Shown here piece by piece: positions 41,829 through 50,777 of a DNA stretch of 64,000 nt. The notes beneath the pieces were generated by a model that saw nothing but the letters and a program-made list of their open reading frames with translations, was not told the origin of the DNA and ran no database searches. The stretch is from Protaetiibacter sp. (GTDB lineage: Bacteria > Actinomycetota > Actinomycetes > Actinomycetales > Microbacteriaceae): NCBI GenBank assembly GCA_030150265.1, contig JASLGG010000046.1, positions 60,095 through 124,094 on the forward strand, in the 5' to 3' direction. The translations under genes were made by a program, and so were the position numbers. Positions within the stretch are counted from its first letter, which is position 1. Every line of letters starts with the position of its first letter.

Positions 41829-41893
41829 CGGATGGGGGCTTGCGTTTCGAGGACGGATGTCGGGGCGGCGTCCGACGCTGCCCGGAGCCTCGG

Positions 41894-41945
41894 TAGAATG
41901 CGAGGTGGGCTCTGTCGCCCGCATCCCCACCACGTCCCTAAGGAG
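41894..41945 (+). promoter_or_regulatory. eno promoter -10 and ribosome binding site
   Basis: TAGAAT (41894-41899) is a good -10 box; TCCGAC (41871-41876) sits 17 bp upstream as a weak -35. TAAGGAG (41939-41945) is the ribosome site, six bases before the GTG at 41952. Thus eno has a leader of about 45 nt, unlike its leaderless neighbours. Confidence 0.55.
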
Positions 41946-41951
41946 TTCCCC

Positions 41952-43223
<1,272 letters not shown>

Positions 43224-43253
43224 GCCCCGTTCGGATGCCGACACCCCTTTTTC

Positions 43254-43299
43254 GCTGGTTGAGTAGCAGGGCGCCGTAGGCGGCCGCGTATCGAAACCC
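43254..43299 (+). repeat. REP-like repeat, copy A
   Basis: Begins GCTGGTTGAGTAGC and ends CGTATCGAAACCC. Member of the family GCTGGTCGAGTAGC...CGTATCGAGACC found five times in the window. It is inverted relative to copy B and could fold with it into a large hairpin behind eno. Confidence 0.7.
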
Positions 43300-43333
43300 G
43301 GTCGGCACCTCCGCGGGACTCGCGGGGGTGGGG

Positions 43334-43368
43334 GTCTCGATACGCGCCTGCGGCGCTACTCGACCAGC
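43334..43368 (-). repeat. REP-like repeat, copy B
   Basis: Reads on the minus strand GCTGGTCGAGTAGCGCC followed by GCAGGCGCGTATCGAGAC, the fullest version in the window. Its interior GCGCCGCAGGCGC is itself palindromic. Confidence 0.75.
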
Positions 43369-43378
43369 GGTGGGGTTG

Positions 43379-43400
43379 CCTGCGGCGCTACTCGACCAGC
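43379..43400 (-). repeat. REP-like repeat, copy C (partial)
   Basis: First 22 bases of the same unit as copy B, directly repeated 32 bp further; the CGTATCGAGAC end is missing. Confidence 0.65.
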
Positions 43401-43430
43401 GATGGCGGGCCACCTGGCGCTGCGACCGCC

Positions 43431-43463
43431 GATCGAGTAGCGCCGCAGGCGCGTGTCGAGATC
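43431..43463 (+). repeat. REP-like repeat, copy D
   Basis: GATCGAGTAGCGCCGCAGG then CGCGTGTCGAGATC, opposite to copies B and C. It ends 20 bp before the -10 box of the DivIC-like gene. Confidence 0.65.
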
Positions 43464-43482
43464 GGCCCACAGGTACGTCGCA

Positions 43483-43488
43483 TAGCCT
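43483..43488 (+). promoter_or_regulatory. -10 box of a leaderless promoter
   Basis: TAGCCT, 6 nt before the GTG at 43495 of the septum-formation gene. Confidence 0.5.
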
Positions 43489-43494
43489 GGACGG

Positions 43495-44025
43495 GTGACC
43501 CGGAAGAACCGCCCCGAGCGCCCCGAGCGCGTGGCCGTCGCGATGGCCGAGCCCACGCGCGCCGCCGTGTGGCTGCGCAACTTCCGGCTGTCGGGCTTCG
43601 CGCTGACGGTGCTCGTGCTCGTCGTGGCGGCGCTCGTGGTGCTCGCGCCGCGGCTCAAGACGCTCGTGGAGCAGCGGCAGCAGATCGCGCGGCTCGAGCA
43701 GCAGGTCGCCGACGCGCAGAAGCAGCTCGACCGGATCGACGCCGAGGTCGACCGCTGGCGCGATCCGGCCTACGTCGAGTCCCAGGCCCGCGACCGGCTG
43801 TTCTACGTCTACCCGGGGGATGTCAGCTACCTCGTGATCGACGACGACCGCACCCCGCGCCCCGACGTCTCGCAGCCGGTCAGCGACCGCATCCAGACCA
43901 CCCGCGTCGACTGGCTGGCCTCGTTCCTCTCCTCCGTGTACACCGCGGGTCTCACCGATGCGACGCCCGAGCAGCTCGACGGCACGATCGACAGCCCGGT
44001 GCAGGGATCGGGGGCCGCCGGATGA
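43495..44025 (+). CDS. Septum formation initiator family protein (DivIC/FtsB-like)
   Basis: A 176-residue bitopic membrane protein: basic N-terminus, one helix (FALTVLVLVVAALVVLAP, about residues 35-52), a coiled coil (VEQRQQIARLEQQVADAQKQLDRIDAEVDRWRDP, in heptads), then the conserved DPAYVESQARDRLFYVYPGD of DivIC/FtsB and a disordered tail. It links FtsL and FtsQ at the division site. The position just after eno is typical of Gram-positive and proteobacterial genomes. Confidence 0.88.
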   Translation: MTRKNRPERPERVAVAMAEPTRAAVWLRNFRLSGFALTVLVLVVAALVVLAPRLKTLVEQRQQIARLEQQVADAQKQLDRIDAEVDRWRDPAYVESQARDRLFYVYPGDVSYLVIDDDRTPRPDVSQPVSDRIQTTRVDWLASFLSSVYTAGLTDATPEQLDGTIDSPVQGSGAAG

Positions 44026-44555
44026 GCCGCCCGCCCTTCGCCCCGCCCACCGCCGCCGAGGTGGAGGTCGTGTCGCGTCAGCTCGGGCGGCCCGCCCGCG
44101 GCGTTATCGGGATCGCGGCGCGCTGCGTGTGCGGCAACCCCACGGTCGTCGCCACGCGCCCGCGGCTGCCCGACGGCACGCCGTTCCCGACGCTCTACTA
44201 CCTCTCGCATCCGGGGGCGACCGCCGCCATGTCGACGCTCGAGGCGACCGGCGTGATGCCCGAGCTGGCGGCGCTGCTCGAGGGCGAGACGGCCGACGCC
44301 TACCGCGCGGCCCACGCCTCCTACCTGGCCGATCGCGCGAGCATCGAGGAGGTGCCCGAGATCGCCGGGTTCTCGGCGGGCGGCATGCCCGACCGCGTGA
44401 AGTGCCTGCACGCTCTGGCCGCGCACGCGCTCGCCGCGGGGCCGGGCGTGAACCCGATCGGCGACGCCGCGCTCGCGCGCTCGAGCTGGTCGCCCGAGCG
44501 CTGCAGCTGCGCCGAGCCGGGCGCCGCGCTCGGGGGCACCGCATCCGAGGGCTGA
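44022..44555 (+). CDS. DUF501 domain protein
   Basis: A 177-residue cytoplasmic protein of the DUF501 family, function unknown. Seen: EVVSRQLGRPARGVIGIAARCVCGNPTVVAT, LPDGTPFPTLYYLSHPGATAAMSTLEATGVM, GMPDRVKCLHALAAHALAAGPGVNPIGD (each in parts). The conserved Cys-x-Cys-G and KCLH residues could bind metal. Its start overlaps the DivIC-like stop by 4 bp; this pairing is conserved in actinobacteria and suggests a link to cell division or envelope synthesis. Confidence 0.88.
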   Translation: MSRPPFAPPTAAEVEVVSRQLGRPARGVIGIAARCVCGNPTVVATRPRLPDGTPFPTLYYLSHPGATAAMSTLEATGVMPELAALLEGETADAYRAAHASYLADRASIEEVPEIAGFSAGGMPDRVKCLHALAAHALAAGPGVNPIGDAALARSSWSPERCSCAEPGAALGGTASEG

Positions 44556-44557
44556 GC

Positions 44558-45793
44558 GTGCGTCGCCGCGCCGTCGCCGTGACCGCGGTCGCGATCGTGC
44601 TCGCGGGGGTGCCCATGCCGGCGTCGGCGGCGCTCGCGACGCCCACCGACGCCGTGCGCGCCGCCGAGTACTGGCTCGACGACTACGGCATCCGCGACGC
44701 GTGGCGCGTCACCCGGGGCGCCGGCGTGACGATCGCCGTGATCGACACGGGCGTGGGCTCGCCGCCCGAGCTGTCGGGCGCGGTCACCGGCGGCACCGAC
44801 CTCTCGGGGAAGGGCTCGCCGGACGGCCGCACCCCGGTCGGCCGCGAGGGCCAGCACGGCACGCTCGTCGCCTCGCTCGCGGCGGGCCGTGGCGCGGGGC
44901 CGGATGCGGGGGTCATCGGCAGCGCCCCGGAGGCCTCGGTGCTCGCGATCTCGATCGGCTTCGACGGCGGCGACTCCGACGATCAGATCGCGGCGGCCGT
45001 GCGCTGGGCGGTCGACCACGGCGCGGGCGTCATCAACATGTCGCTCACCCGCAACACCCTCGACTGGCCCGAGAGCTGGGACGACGCCTTCCTGTACGCC
45101 GCCGCCCACGACGTCGTGGTGGTCGCCGCCGCGGGCAATCGCGGCTCCGGCACCGAGGAGGTCGGCGCCCCTGCGACGATGCCCGGCGTGCTCACCGTGG
45201 CGGGCGTCGACCGCAACGGCACCACGAGCCGCAAGGCCTCGGCGCAGGGCGTCACGATCGGCGTCTCGGCGCCGAGCGAGGACCTCGTGGGCGCCATGCC
45301 CGACGGCACCCACGTGCGGTGGAACGGCACGAGCGGCGCGACCCCGATCGTGGCGGGCGTCGTCGCGCTCGTGCGGGCCGCGCATCCGGAGCTCGACGCC
45401 GCGAACGTGATCGAGCGGATCACGGCGACCGCCCGCGACGCGGGGATGCCCGGGCCGGATGTCGCCTACGGTTTCGGCCTGCTCGACGCGGATGCCGCGG
45501 TCACCGCCGAGGTCCCGCACGTCGACGCGAACCCGATGGGCGACCTGGCCGAGTGGGTGCGCGTCAACCGTCGTCACGCGAGCGCCGCGGGCGGCCCCGC
45601 CCTCGGCCCGGCGCCCGTCGCGGCGAGCGAGCCGGCGCGCCCCTTCGACCCCGTCGGGGTGCTCGTGCCGTCGCCTCTGCTTCTCAGCCGGGTGGGCGCT
45701 CCGCTGCTCGGAGCGCTGCTCGTCGCCCTCGTCGTGGGGGGCTTCGCGGTGGGGGCCGTGCGTGCGTTCTTGGGGCGCCTCCGCAGGCGGTAG
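44558..45793 (+). CDS. Secreted, membrane-anchored subtilisin-like serine protease (S8, mycosin-like)
   Basis: A 411-residue protease with signal peptide (residues 1-24, ending ASA), catalytic triad D63 (AVIDTGVG), H100 (GQHGTLVAS) and S259 (NGTSGATPIVAG), oxyanion Asn N194, and a C-terminal membrane helix (LLGALLVALVVGGFAVGAVRAF) with a basic tail. This layout matches mycosins and other actinobacterial cell-surface S8 proteases, which cut exported proteins. No type VII secretion genes are nearby, so a mycosin name is not justified. GTG start 2 bp after the DUF501 stop. No long propeptide is visible. Confidence 0.9.
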   Translation: MRRRAVAVTAVAIVLAGVPMPASAALATPTDAVRAAEYWLDDYGIRDAWRVTRGAGVTIAVIDTGVGSPPELSGAVTGGTDLSGKGSPDGRTPVGREGQHGTLVASLAAGRGAGPDAGVIGSAPEASVLAISIGFDGGDSDDQIAAAVRWAVDHGAGVINMSLTRNTLDWPESWDDAFLYAAAHDVVVVAAAGNRGSGTEEVGAPATMPGVLTVAGVDRNGTTSRKASAQGVTIGVSAPSEDLVGAMPDGTHVRWNGTSGATPIVAGVVALVRAAHPELDAANVIERITATARDAGMPGPDVAYGFGLLDADAAVTAEVPHVDANPMGDLAEWVRVNRRHASAAGGPALGPAPVAASEPARPFDPVGVLVPSPLLLSRVGAPLLGALLVALVVGGFAVGAVRAFLGRLRRR

Positions 45794-45796
45794 ATT
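45791..45796 (+). promoter_or_regulatory. -10 box for the NADH dehydrogenase gene
   Basis: TAGATT overlaps the stop codon of the protease gene. TTGGGG at 45770-45775 is a possible -35 with short spacing. ACGAGGAGAA (45817-45826) is the ribosome site. Confidence 0.4.
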
Positions 45797-45834
45797 GGAG
45801 CCGACTTCTGTCCTTCACGAGGAGAACCCCCACG

Positions 45835-47157
45835 GTGCGTAAGATCCTGATCGTCGGCGGCGGCTACGCCGGTTTCTACACCGCCAAGAAGCTCGAGAAG
45901 CACCTGCGCCGTGGCGAGGCGGAGGTCACCATGGTCGACCCGCTGCCGTATATGACGTACCAGCCCTTCCTCCCGGAGGTCGCGGCCGGCTCGATCGAGC
46001 CCCGTCACGCGGTCGTGGCGCACCGCCGCCACCTGCGGAAGACCAAGGTCGTGACCGCGAAGGTCACCAAGGTCGACCACGCGTCGAAGACCGCCGAGAT
46101 CACCCCCGCGGTGGGCGAGCCCTGGACGGTCGACTACGACACCGTGGTGATGACCGCGGGCGCCGTGTCGCGCACCTTCCCGATCCCGGGCGTCGCCGAC
46201 GAGGCGATCGGCCTCAAGAACATCGAGGAGGCCATGTCGATCCGCGACCGCCTCACCGACAACTTCGCCAAGGCCTCGAACCTCCCGGCCGGCCCCGAGC
46301 GCGACCGCCTGCTGACGGTCGTCGTCGTGGGCGGCGGCTTCGCCGGCATCGAGGTGTTCGCCGAGCTCCGCAGCTTCGCGAGCTCGCTCGTGGGCGCCTA
46401 CGACACCCTCACCTTCGACGACACGCACTTCCACCTCATCGAGGCGATGGGCCGCATCATGCCCGAGGTGTCGCTCAAGACGAGCCACTGGGTGCTCAAG
46501 AACCTCGACCAGCGCGGCGCGACCGTGCATCTCGACACGCAGCTCGCCTCCGCCGTCGACGGCCGGATCGAGCTGTCGACGGGCGAGACCTTCGAGTCGG
46601 ACCTCATCGTGTGGACCGCGGGCGTCATGGCGAACCCGGTCGTGCGCGGCACCGACCTCCCGATCGAGGAGCGCGGCCGTCTGCGCGCGCAGGCCGACCT
46701 GCGCGTCGTCGACGAGAACGGCGTGGTCGTCCCGGATGCCTGGGCCGCCGGCGACGTCGCGGCGGTCCCCGACCTGACGGGTGCGGGCGTCGGCGGCTTC
46801 TGCGTGCCGAACGCGCAGCACGCCGTGCGTCAGGGCAAGCTCCTCGCCAAGAACATCACGGGCGAGATCCGCGGCGACGCTCCCGTGGAGTACTTCCACA
46901 AGAGCCTCGGCGCGGTCGCCGGCCTCGGGCTCTACCACGGCGTCTACCAGTACCGGAAGCTCGCGATCACGGGCTTCATCGCCTGGATCATGCACCGCGG
47001 CTACCACGGGCTCGCGATCCCCATGTGGGAGCGCAAGGCGCGGGTGTTCGGCAACTGGATCATCAACTTCCTGTTCCGTCGCGACCTCGTCGGCATCCCC
47101 TCGCGCGACGTGCCGCGCGAGGCCTTCGAGGCGTTCGCCTCGCGCCCCAAGGCCTGA
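45835..47157 (+). CDS. Type II NADH dehydrogenase / FAD-dependent oxidoreductase
   Basis: A 440-residue flavoprotein. FAD motif ILIVGGGYAGFYTAKKL (G8-G10), NAD(P)H motif VVVVGGGFAGIEV (166-171) and the end-of-sheet TGAGVGGFCVPNAQHAVRQGK block, all typical of NDH-2. The C-terminal third holds amphipathic helices (ITGFIAWIMHRGYHGL, FGNWIINFLF) that anchor such enzymes to the membrane. It passes electrons from NADH to menaquinone without pumping protons. GTG start set by GAGGAG. Monocistronic. Confidence 0.92.
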   Translation: MRKILIVGGGYAGFYTAKKLEKHLRRGEAEVTMVDPLPYMTYQPFLPEVAAGSIEPRHAVVAHRRHLRKTKVVTAKVTKVDHASKTAEITPAVGEPWTVDYDTVVMTAGAVSRTFPIPGVADEAIGLKNIEEAMSIRDRLTDNFAKASNLPAGPERDRLLTVVVVGGGFAGIEVFAELRSFASSLVGAYDTLTFDDTHFHLIEAMGRIMPEVSLKTSHWVLKNLDQRGATVHLDTQLASAVDGRIELSTGETFESDLIVWTAGVMANPVVRGTDLPIEERGRLRAQADLRVVDENGVVVPDAWAAGDVAAVPDLTGAGVGGFCVPNAQHAVRQGKLLAKNITGEIRGDAPVEYFHKSLGAVAGLGLYHGVYQYRKLAITGFIAWIMHRGYHGLAIPMWERKARVFGNWIINFLFRRDLVGIPSRDVPREAFEAFASRPKA

Positions 47158-47160
47158 CGC

Positions 47161-47649
47161 TCAGGGCGTCTCGCGCGCCCCGAACACCCACACCCGGTAG
47201 AGCACGAAGCGCAGCATCGTGCCGAGGGCCAGGCCCACGACGTTCGCGGAGATGTTGTCCGCGACCGCCGAGGTGAGGTGCAGGCCGTAGTGACTGACAG
47301 CCAGGCACAGCAGCGCCACGGCGCTGCCGAGCAGGCTCGCCGCGAGGAACTCCGCCGCCTCCCGCGCCACCGCGCGGGCGTCGCCGCTGCGCCGCTCGCG
47401 GCGGAAGGTGATCGTGCGGTTGCCGATCCAGTTCACCGCGATCGCGAGCGCCGTCGAGATCGTCTTCGCCCACAGCGAGCCGCCCGCGACGTGCGCGGGG
47501 TCGAGCAGGGTCGCGCGCAGCACGTTGAACACCGTCACGTCGACGAGGAAGCCGACCCCGCCCACCGCGAGGAAGAGCGCCCCCTGGCGGAGCAGGCCGC
47601 GCATCCGCTCGGGCAGCACGAGGGCGTGCGTGTGCAGCGACTCAGACAT
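47161..47649 (-). CDS. GtrA family membrane protein
   Basis: A 162-residue protein with four transmembrane helices. The signature GALFLAVGGVGFLVDVTVFNVLR and FRLVNWIGNRTITFRRE-like segment NWIGNRTITFRRERR are typical of GtrA proteins, which are thought to flip polyprenyl-phosphate-linked sugars across the membrane. It overlaps the upstream glycosyltransferase gene by 8 bp. It probably serves the glycosylation of a cell-wall polymer together with the next two genes. Confidence 0.88.
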   Translation of the reverse strand: MSESLHTHALVLPERMRGLLRQGALFLAVGGVGFLVDVTVFNVLRATLLDPAHVAGGSLWAKTISTALAIAVNWIGNRTITFRRERRSGDARAVAREAAEFLAASLLGSAVALLCLAVSHYGLHLTSAVADNISANVVGLALGTMLRFVLYRVWVFGARETP

Positions 47650-48406
47650 GGGCGGCCACCCGGGGCGCGGATGCGGGGCGGGGGTTGGTGCGCAGCACGC
47701 GGCCCGGAAGGGCCACGAGCCCCCAGCGGGTCACGCGCAGCAGAGCCTCCACCACGATCCGCGAGCTCATCTTGCTGCGTCCGAGGGTGCGGTCGGTGAA
47801 GACGATCGGCACCTCGGTGACCGCGAGCCCGGCCAGGGTCGCGCGCCACAGCATCTCGATCTGGAAGCTGTAGCCCTCGCTCGCGATGCGCTCGGGCCCG
47901 ATGGCCCGCACCGCCTCCGCGCGGTAGGCCCGGAACCCGCTCGTGGCGTCGCGCTCGGCGATCCCGAGCGCCAGCCGCGTGTAGAGCGAGCCGGCACGCG
48001 AGATGAGCCGGCGCGAGAGCGGCCAGCCGTCGACCGAGCCGCCGGGGATCCAGCGCGACCCGATCGCGACATCCGCGCCGCCGAGGGCGGACAGCAGCGC
48101 GGGCAGCTGCTCGGGGCGGTGCGAGCCGTCGGCGTCCATCTCGACGAGCACGTCGAAGCCGTGCCCGAGACCCCACGCGAAGCCCGCGCAGTAGGCGGCG
48201 CCGAGGCCCTGCTTCGAGGTGCGGTGCAGCACGTGCACGCGGTGGTCGGCGAGCGCGAGGCCGTCGGCGATGCCGCCGGTGCCGTCGGGGGAGCCGTCGT
48301 CGATCACCAGCACGTGGGCCTGCGGCACGGCCTCGAGCGTGCGGCGGACGATCGAGGCGATGTTCTCGGCCTCGTCGTAGGTGGGGATGCAGACCAGGGT
48401 GTTCAC
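47642..48406 (-). CDS. Polyprenol-phosphate glycosyltransferase, GT2 (DPM1-like)
   Basis: A 254-residue GT-A glycosyltransferase. N-terminal TLVCIPTYDEAENIASIV, metal/UDP-GDP site VEMDADGSHRPEQLP, GSRWIPGGSVDGWPLSRRLIS and TSGFRAYR, the standard order of dolichol/polyprenol-phosphate mannose synthases. No membrane domain, so GtrA and the GT39-like protein may supply membrane function. GTG start with AAGGAGA at 48412-48418, overlapping the upstream stop (GTGA). It makes polyprenyl-P-mannose or glucose for extracytoplasmic transferases. Confidence 0.92.
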   Translation of the reverse strand: MNTLVCIPTYDEAENIASIVRRTLEAVPQAHVLVIDDGSPDGTGGIADGLALADHRVHVLHRTSKQGLGAAYCAGFAWGLGHGFDVLVEMDADGSHRPEQLPALLSALGGADVAIGSRWIPGGSVDGWPLSRRLISRAGSLYTRLALGIAERDATSGFRAYRAEAVRAIGPERIASEGYSFQIEMLWRATLAGLAVTEVPIVFTDRTLGRSKMSSRIVVEALLRVTRWGLVALPGRVLRTNPRPASAPRVAAHV

Positions 48407-49938
48407 GGTGTCTCCTTCACGAGCTGACTCTGTTTCACCAATTGATAGGCGACGGTGCGATGGGCGGCGTAGTGGGCGGCGATCGCGTAGCCGAGCCGCT
48501 GCAGCTCGGCCAGGTCCGGGGACCCGCTGCCCTTCACCTCGACGGCCCAGACCACGCGGTGCCCCGACAGCCGGGAGCCGAGCTCGGAGACCGGGAGGAC
48601 GTCGTCCCAGATGGCGGCGCGCTCGGTGTCGGGCGTGGTGAGGGCCACGTCGTCGAGGCCGGCGACATCGGCGGGGTAGAGGTGCTCGATCGTGCGCGGA
48701 CGCCGGGAGGCCTTCGTCGTCTGGTCGTAGACGACCGCGTCGCCGGGCCGGGCGTGCGCCTGCAGGATCTCGGCCACCTGCCGGAGGTCCGCGCCGGTCT
48801 TCCCGTACGGGCCCCGCTCCGTCACGAAGCTGGGGATCGTCGCGGCCACGAGCGCGGCGATCAGCACGCCATCGACGAGCGCGGCGCGGCGCCGGTCGGA
48901 GGTGAGCCAGCCGCCGATCGCCGTGGCGCCGATCGCGATGCCGATCGCGACGGCCGGCATCGAGAAGATCAGGTAGCGCTGATTGTAGACGGGCACGATC
49001 GCGGCGTTGACGGCGAGGATGAGCGCGGTCGGCCCGAACGCCCAGACCGCCATCGCGAGGGCGCGGCGGCGCCGGTGGCGCGGCATCCGGATGACGGCGA
49101 CGGCGGCCGCGAGGAGCAGCGCCCACGCGATCGCGGCGACGACGACGTCGCCGAACCACTGCGTCACGAGCACGTTCGCGGGGGTCGCGTAGGCCCGGGC
49201 GGAGAGGAAGGCGATCTGCCCGCGCTGCGCGAAGGCGATCGCGGCGATCGGGAGGCACGCGACCGCCGCGGCCCCCATCCCGACGGCCCAGCGCCGCCAC
49301 ACCGCCCTCGACGGGCGCAGGGCGGCGAGCAGGGCCGCGTGGATCCCGACGAGCATCGCCATGAACACCCACATCCAGATCGCGACCACCATGCCGACGA
49401 CGTAGAGCACCCGCATCCACCGGGGCGCACCGCGTCGCCGGACGATCGCCACGAGCAGCAGGGTGAGCCAGGTCGCGAGGGCCAGCTCGAGCTCGTAGGA
49501 GCGCGCCTCGATCGCGTAGCGGGTGAACTGGGGGAGCGCCGCCAGCACGATGCCCGCCACCACGCCGACTCGCAGGCTGAACAGCGCCCGCCCGAGCAGC
49601 ACCGTCCCGGCCACCGCGAACCCCGCGGCGATGACGCTCGGGACGCGCACCGAGAGCTCGGAGGCGCCGAAGGCCCCGATCCAGAAGTGCATGAGGACGT
49701 AGTAGAGGCCGTGCACCGCGTCGACGTGCGAGAGCTCGAGCAGGAGGCTCGGGAGGGAGCGCTGCGCCGACATCACGGTGGCCGCCTCGTCGCCCCAGAA
49801 CGACGGCGTCGGGGCGCCGATGAGGGCGACGCCCGCCGCGATCACGCCGAGCACGGGGGCGGCGGCGCGCTCGATGAGACGGCGCCGTGGCGGGGCCGCC
49901 GCGCTCGGCGGGTCGATCCGGGTCATGGTGAGGGACAC
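48403..49938 (-). CDS. Polytopic membrane glycosyltransferase (GT39/PMT-like, GT-C fold)
   Basis: A 511-residue membrane protein with about ten helices and a C-terminal extracytoplasmic domain of about 120 residues. The first loop carries SFWGDEAATVMSA, the acidic DE motif of GT-C enzymes, followed by HGLYYVLMHFWIGAFG and RVPSVIAAGFAVAGTVLLGR, matching the dolichyl-phosphate-mannose mannosyltransferase / YfhO-ArnT-like class. The start is GTG 49938, chosen for GAGGAGGAG four bases upstream; the ATG four codons later has none. It heads the three-gene operon and probably uses the product of the GT2 enzyme. Confidence 0.85.
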   Translation of the reverse strand: MSLTMTRIDPPSAAAPPRRRLIERAAAPVLGVIAAGVALIGAPTPSFWGDEAATVMSAQRSLPSLLLELSHVDAVHGLYYVLMHFWIGAFGASELSVRVPSVIAAGFAVAGTVLLGRALFSLRVGVVAGIVLAALPQFTRYAIEARSYELELALATWLTLLLVAIVRRRGAPRWMRVLYVVGMVVAIWMWVFMAMLVGIHAALLAALRPSRAVWRRWAVGMGAAAVACLPIAAIAFAQRGQIAFLSARAYATPANVLVTQWFGDVVVAAIAWALLLAAAVAVIRMPRHRRRRALAMAVWAFGPTALILAVNAAIVPVYNQRYLIFSMPAVAIGIAIGATAIGGWLTSDRRRAALVDGVLIAALVAATIPSFVTERGPYGKTGADLRQVAEILQAHARPGDAVVYDQTTKASRRPRTIEHLYPADVAGLDDVALTTPDTERAAIWDDVLPVSELGSRLSGHRVVWAVEVKGSGSPDLAELQRLGYAIAAHYAAHRTVAYQLVKQSQLVKETP

Positions 49939-49942
49939 CGCA

Positions 49943-49951
49943 CTCCTCCTC
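49943..49951 (-). promoter_or_regulatory. Ribosome binding site deciding the GT39-like start
   Basis: GAGGAGGAG on the minus strand, four bases before GTG 49938. Confidence 0.65.
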
Positions 49952-50051
49952 GGGGTCGTCTCCGATCGTCCGCGCCGCGGATGTGCCCGCGATGGGGAAC
50001 CCGCGGCGCGAAGCTGAAAGATCCCACAGCTACGACGGCCCCTCCCGGCTC

Positions 50052-50057
50052 TACGGT
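50052..50057 (+). promoter_or_regulatory. -10 box of a leaderless response-regulator promoter
   Basis: TACGGT, 6 nt before the ATG at 50064. Confidence 0.5.
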
Positions 50058-50063
50058 GGACGC

Positions 50064-50777
50064 ATGGAGGGACCCGCCCCGGGCAGCCGCGACGACCAGC
50101 GGCCGCGGGCGCTGCTGCTCGTCGAGGACGACCCGGAGATGGCCGCGTCGCTCGTGCGCGCCCTCGCCGACGAGGGATACGAGACGAGCTGGGTCGCCAA
50201 CGGGCCCGACGGGCTGATCGCCGCATCCGCACGAGAGTTCTCGGCCGCGATCGTCGACGTGATGCTGCCCGCGATGACCGGCTTCGAGGTGACCCGCCGC
50301 ATCCGCGCGACCGGGAGCACCGTGCCGATCCTGCTGCTGACCGCGCGGGACGCCGTCGACGACCGGGTGAAGGGCCTCGACTCCGGCGCCGACGACTACC
50401 TCACGAAGCCGTTCAGCTTCGAGGAGCTCGCGGCTCGCCTGCGAGCGCTGCTGCGCCGCGATCCGCCGGGCGCCCGCACCCGGATCGAGTTCGGCGACGT
50501 CGCCCTCGACTCGGAGACCCGGCGCGCGGTCGTGGCGGGGCGCGAGGTGGCCCTCAGCCCCAACGAGTTCCTGCTGCTGCGGCAGCTGCTCGTACTCGGG
50601 GGGCAGGCCGCCTCGGTCCCGGCGCTCCTCGACGCCGTGTGGGGCACCACGACCCACATCGATCCGAACGTCGTGCACCAGTACGTGTCGGCGGTGCGCC
50701 GCAAGCTCGCGGGCGCGGGCAGCTCGGTGGCGATCGTCACGGAGCGCGGATCGGGCTATCACCTCACGAGCGCATGA
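50064..50777 (+). CDS. OmpR-family response regulator
   Basis: A 237-residue two-domain regulator. Receiver: acidic pocket E21-D22-D23, phosphorylation site D65 (AAIVDVMLPA), T93 and K115 (LTKPFSFEEL). DNA-binding winged helix from about residue 140, with LSPNEFLLLRQLLVLGGQAASV and VHQYVSAVRRKL. It is coupled to the sensor kinase by ATGA and transcribed away from the envelope glycosyltransferase operon. No clear target repeats are visible nearby. Confidence 0.93.
   Translation: MEGPAPGSRDDQRPRALLLVEDDPEMAASLVRALADEGYETSWVANGPDGLIAASAREFSAAIVDVMLPAMTGFEVTRRIRATGSTVPILLLTARDAVDDRVKGLDSGADDYLTKPFSFEELAARLRALLRRDPPGARTRIEFGDVALDSETRRAVVAGREVALSPNEFLLLRQLLVLGGQAASVPALLDAVWGTTTHIDPNVVHQYVSAVRRKLAGAGSSVAIVTERGSGYHLTSA

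Noticed and set aside
43254..43463. Possible CRISPR array because of four repeats at short distance
   Set aside because: Orientation alternates, spacing is irregular, copies vary in length and there are no cas genes.
44558..45793. Calling the S8 protease MycP of a type VII secretion system
   Set aside because: Triad and anchor fit, but no eccB-E or WXG100 genes are in the neighbourhood.
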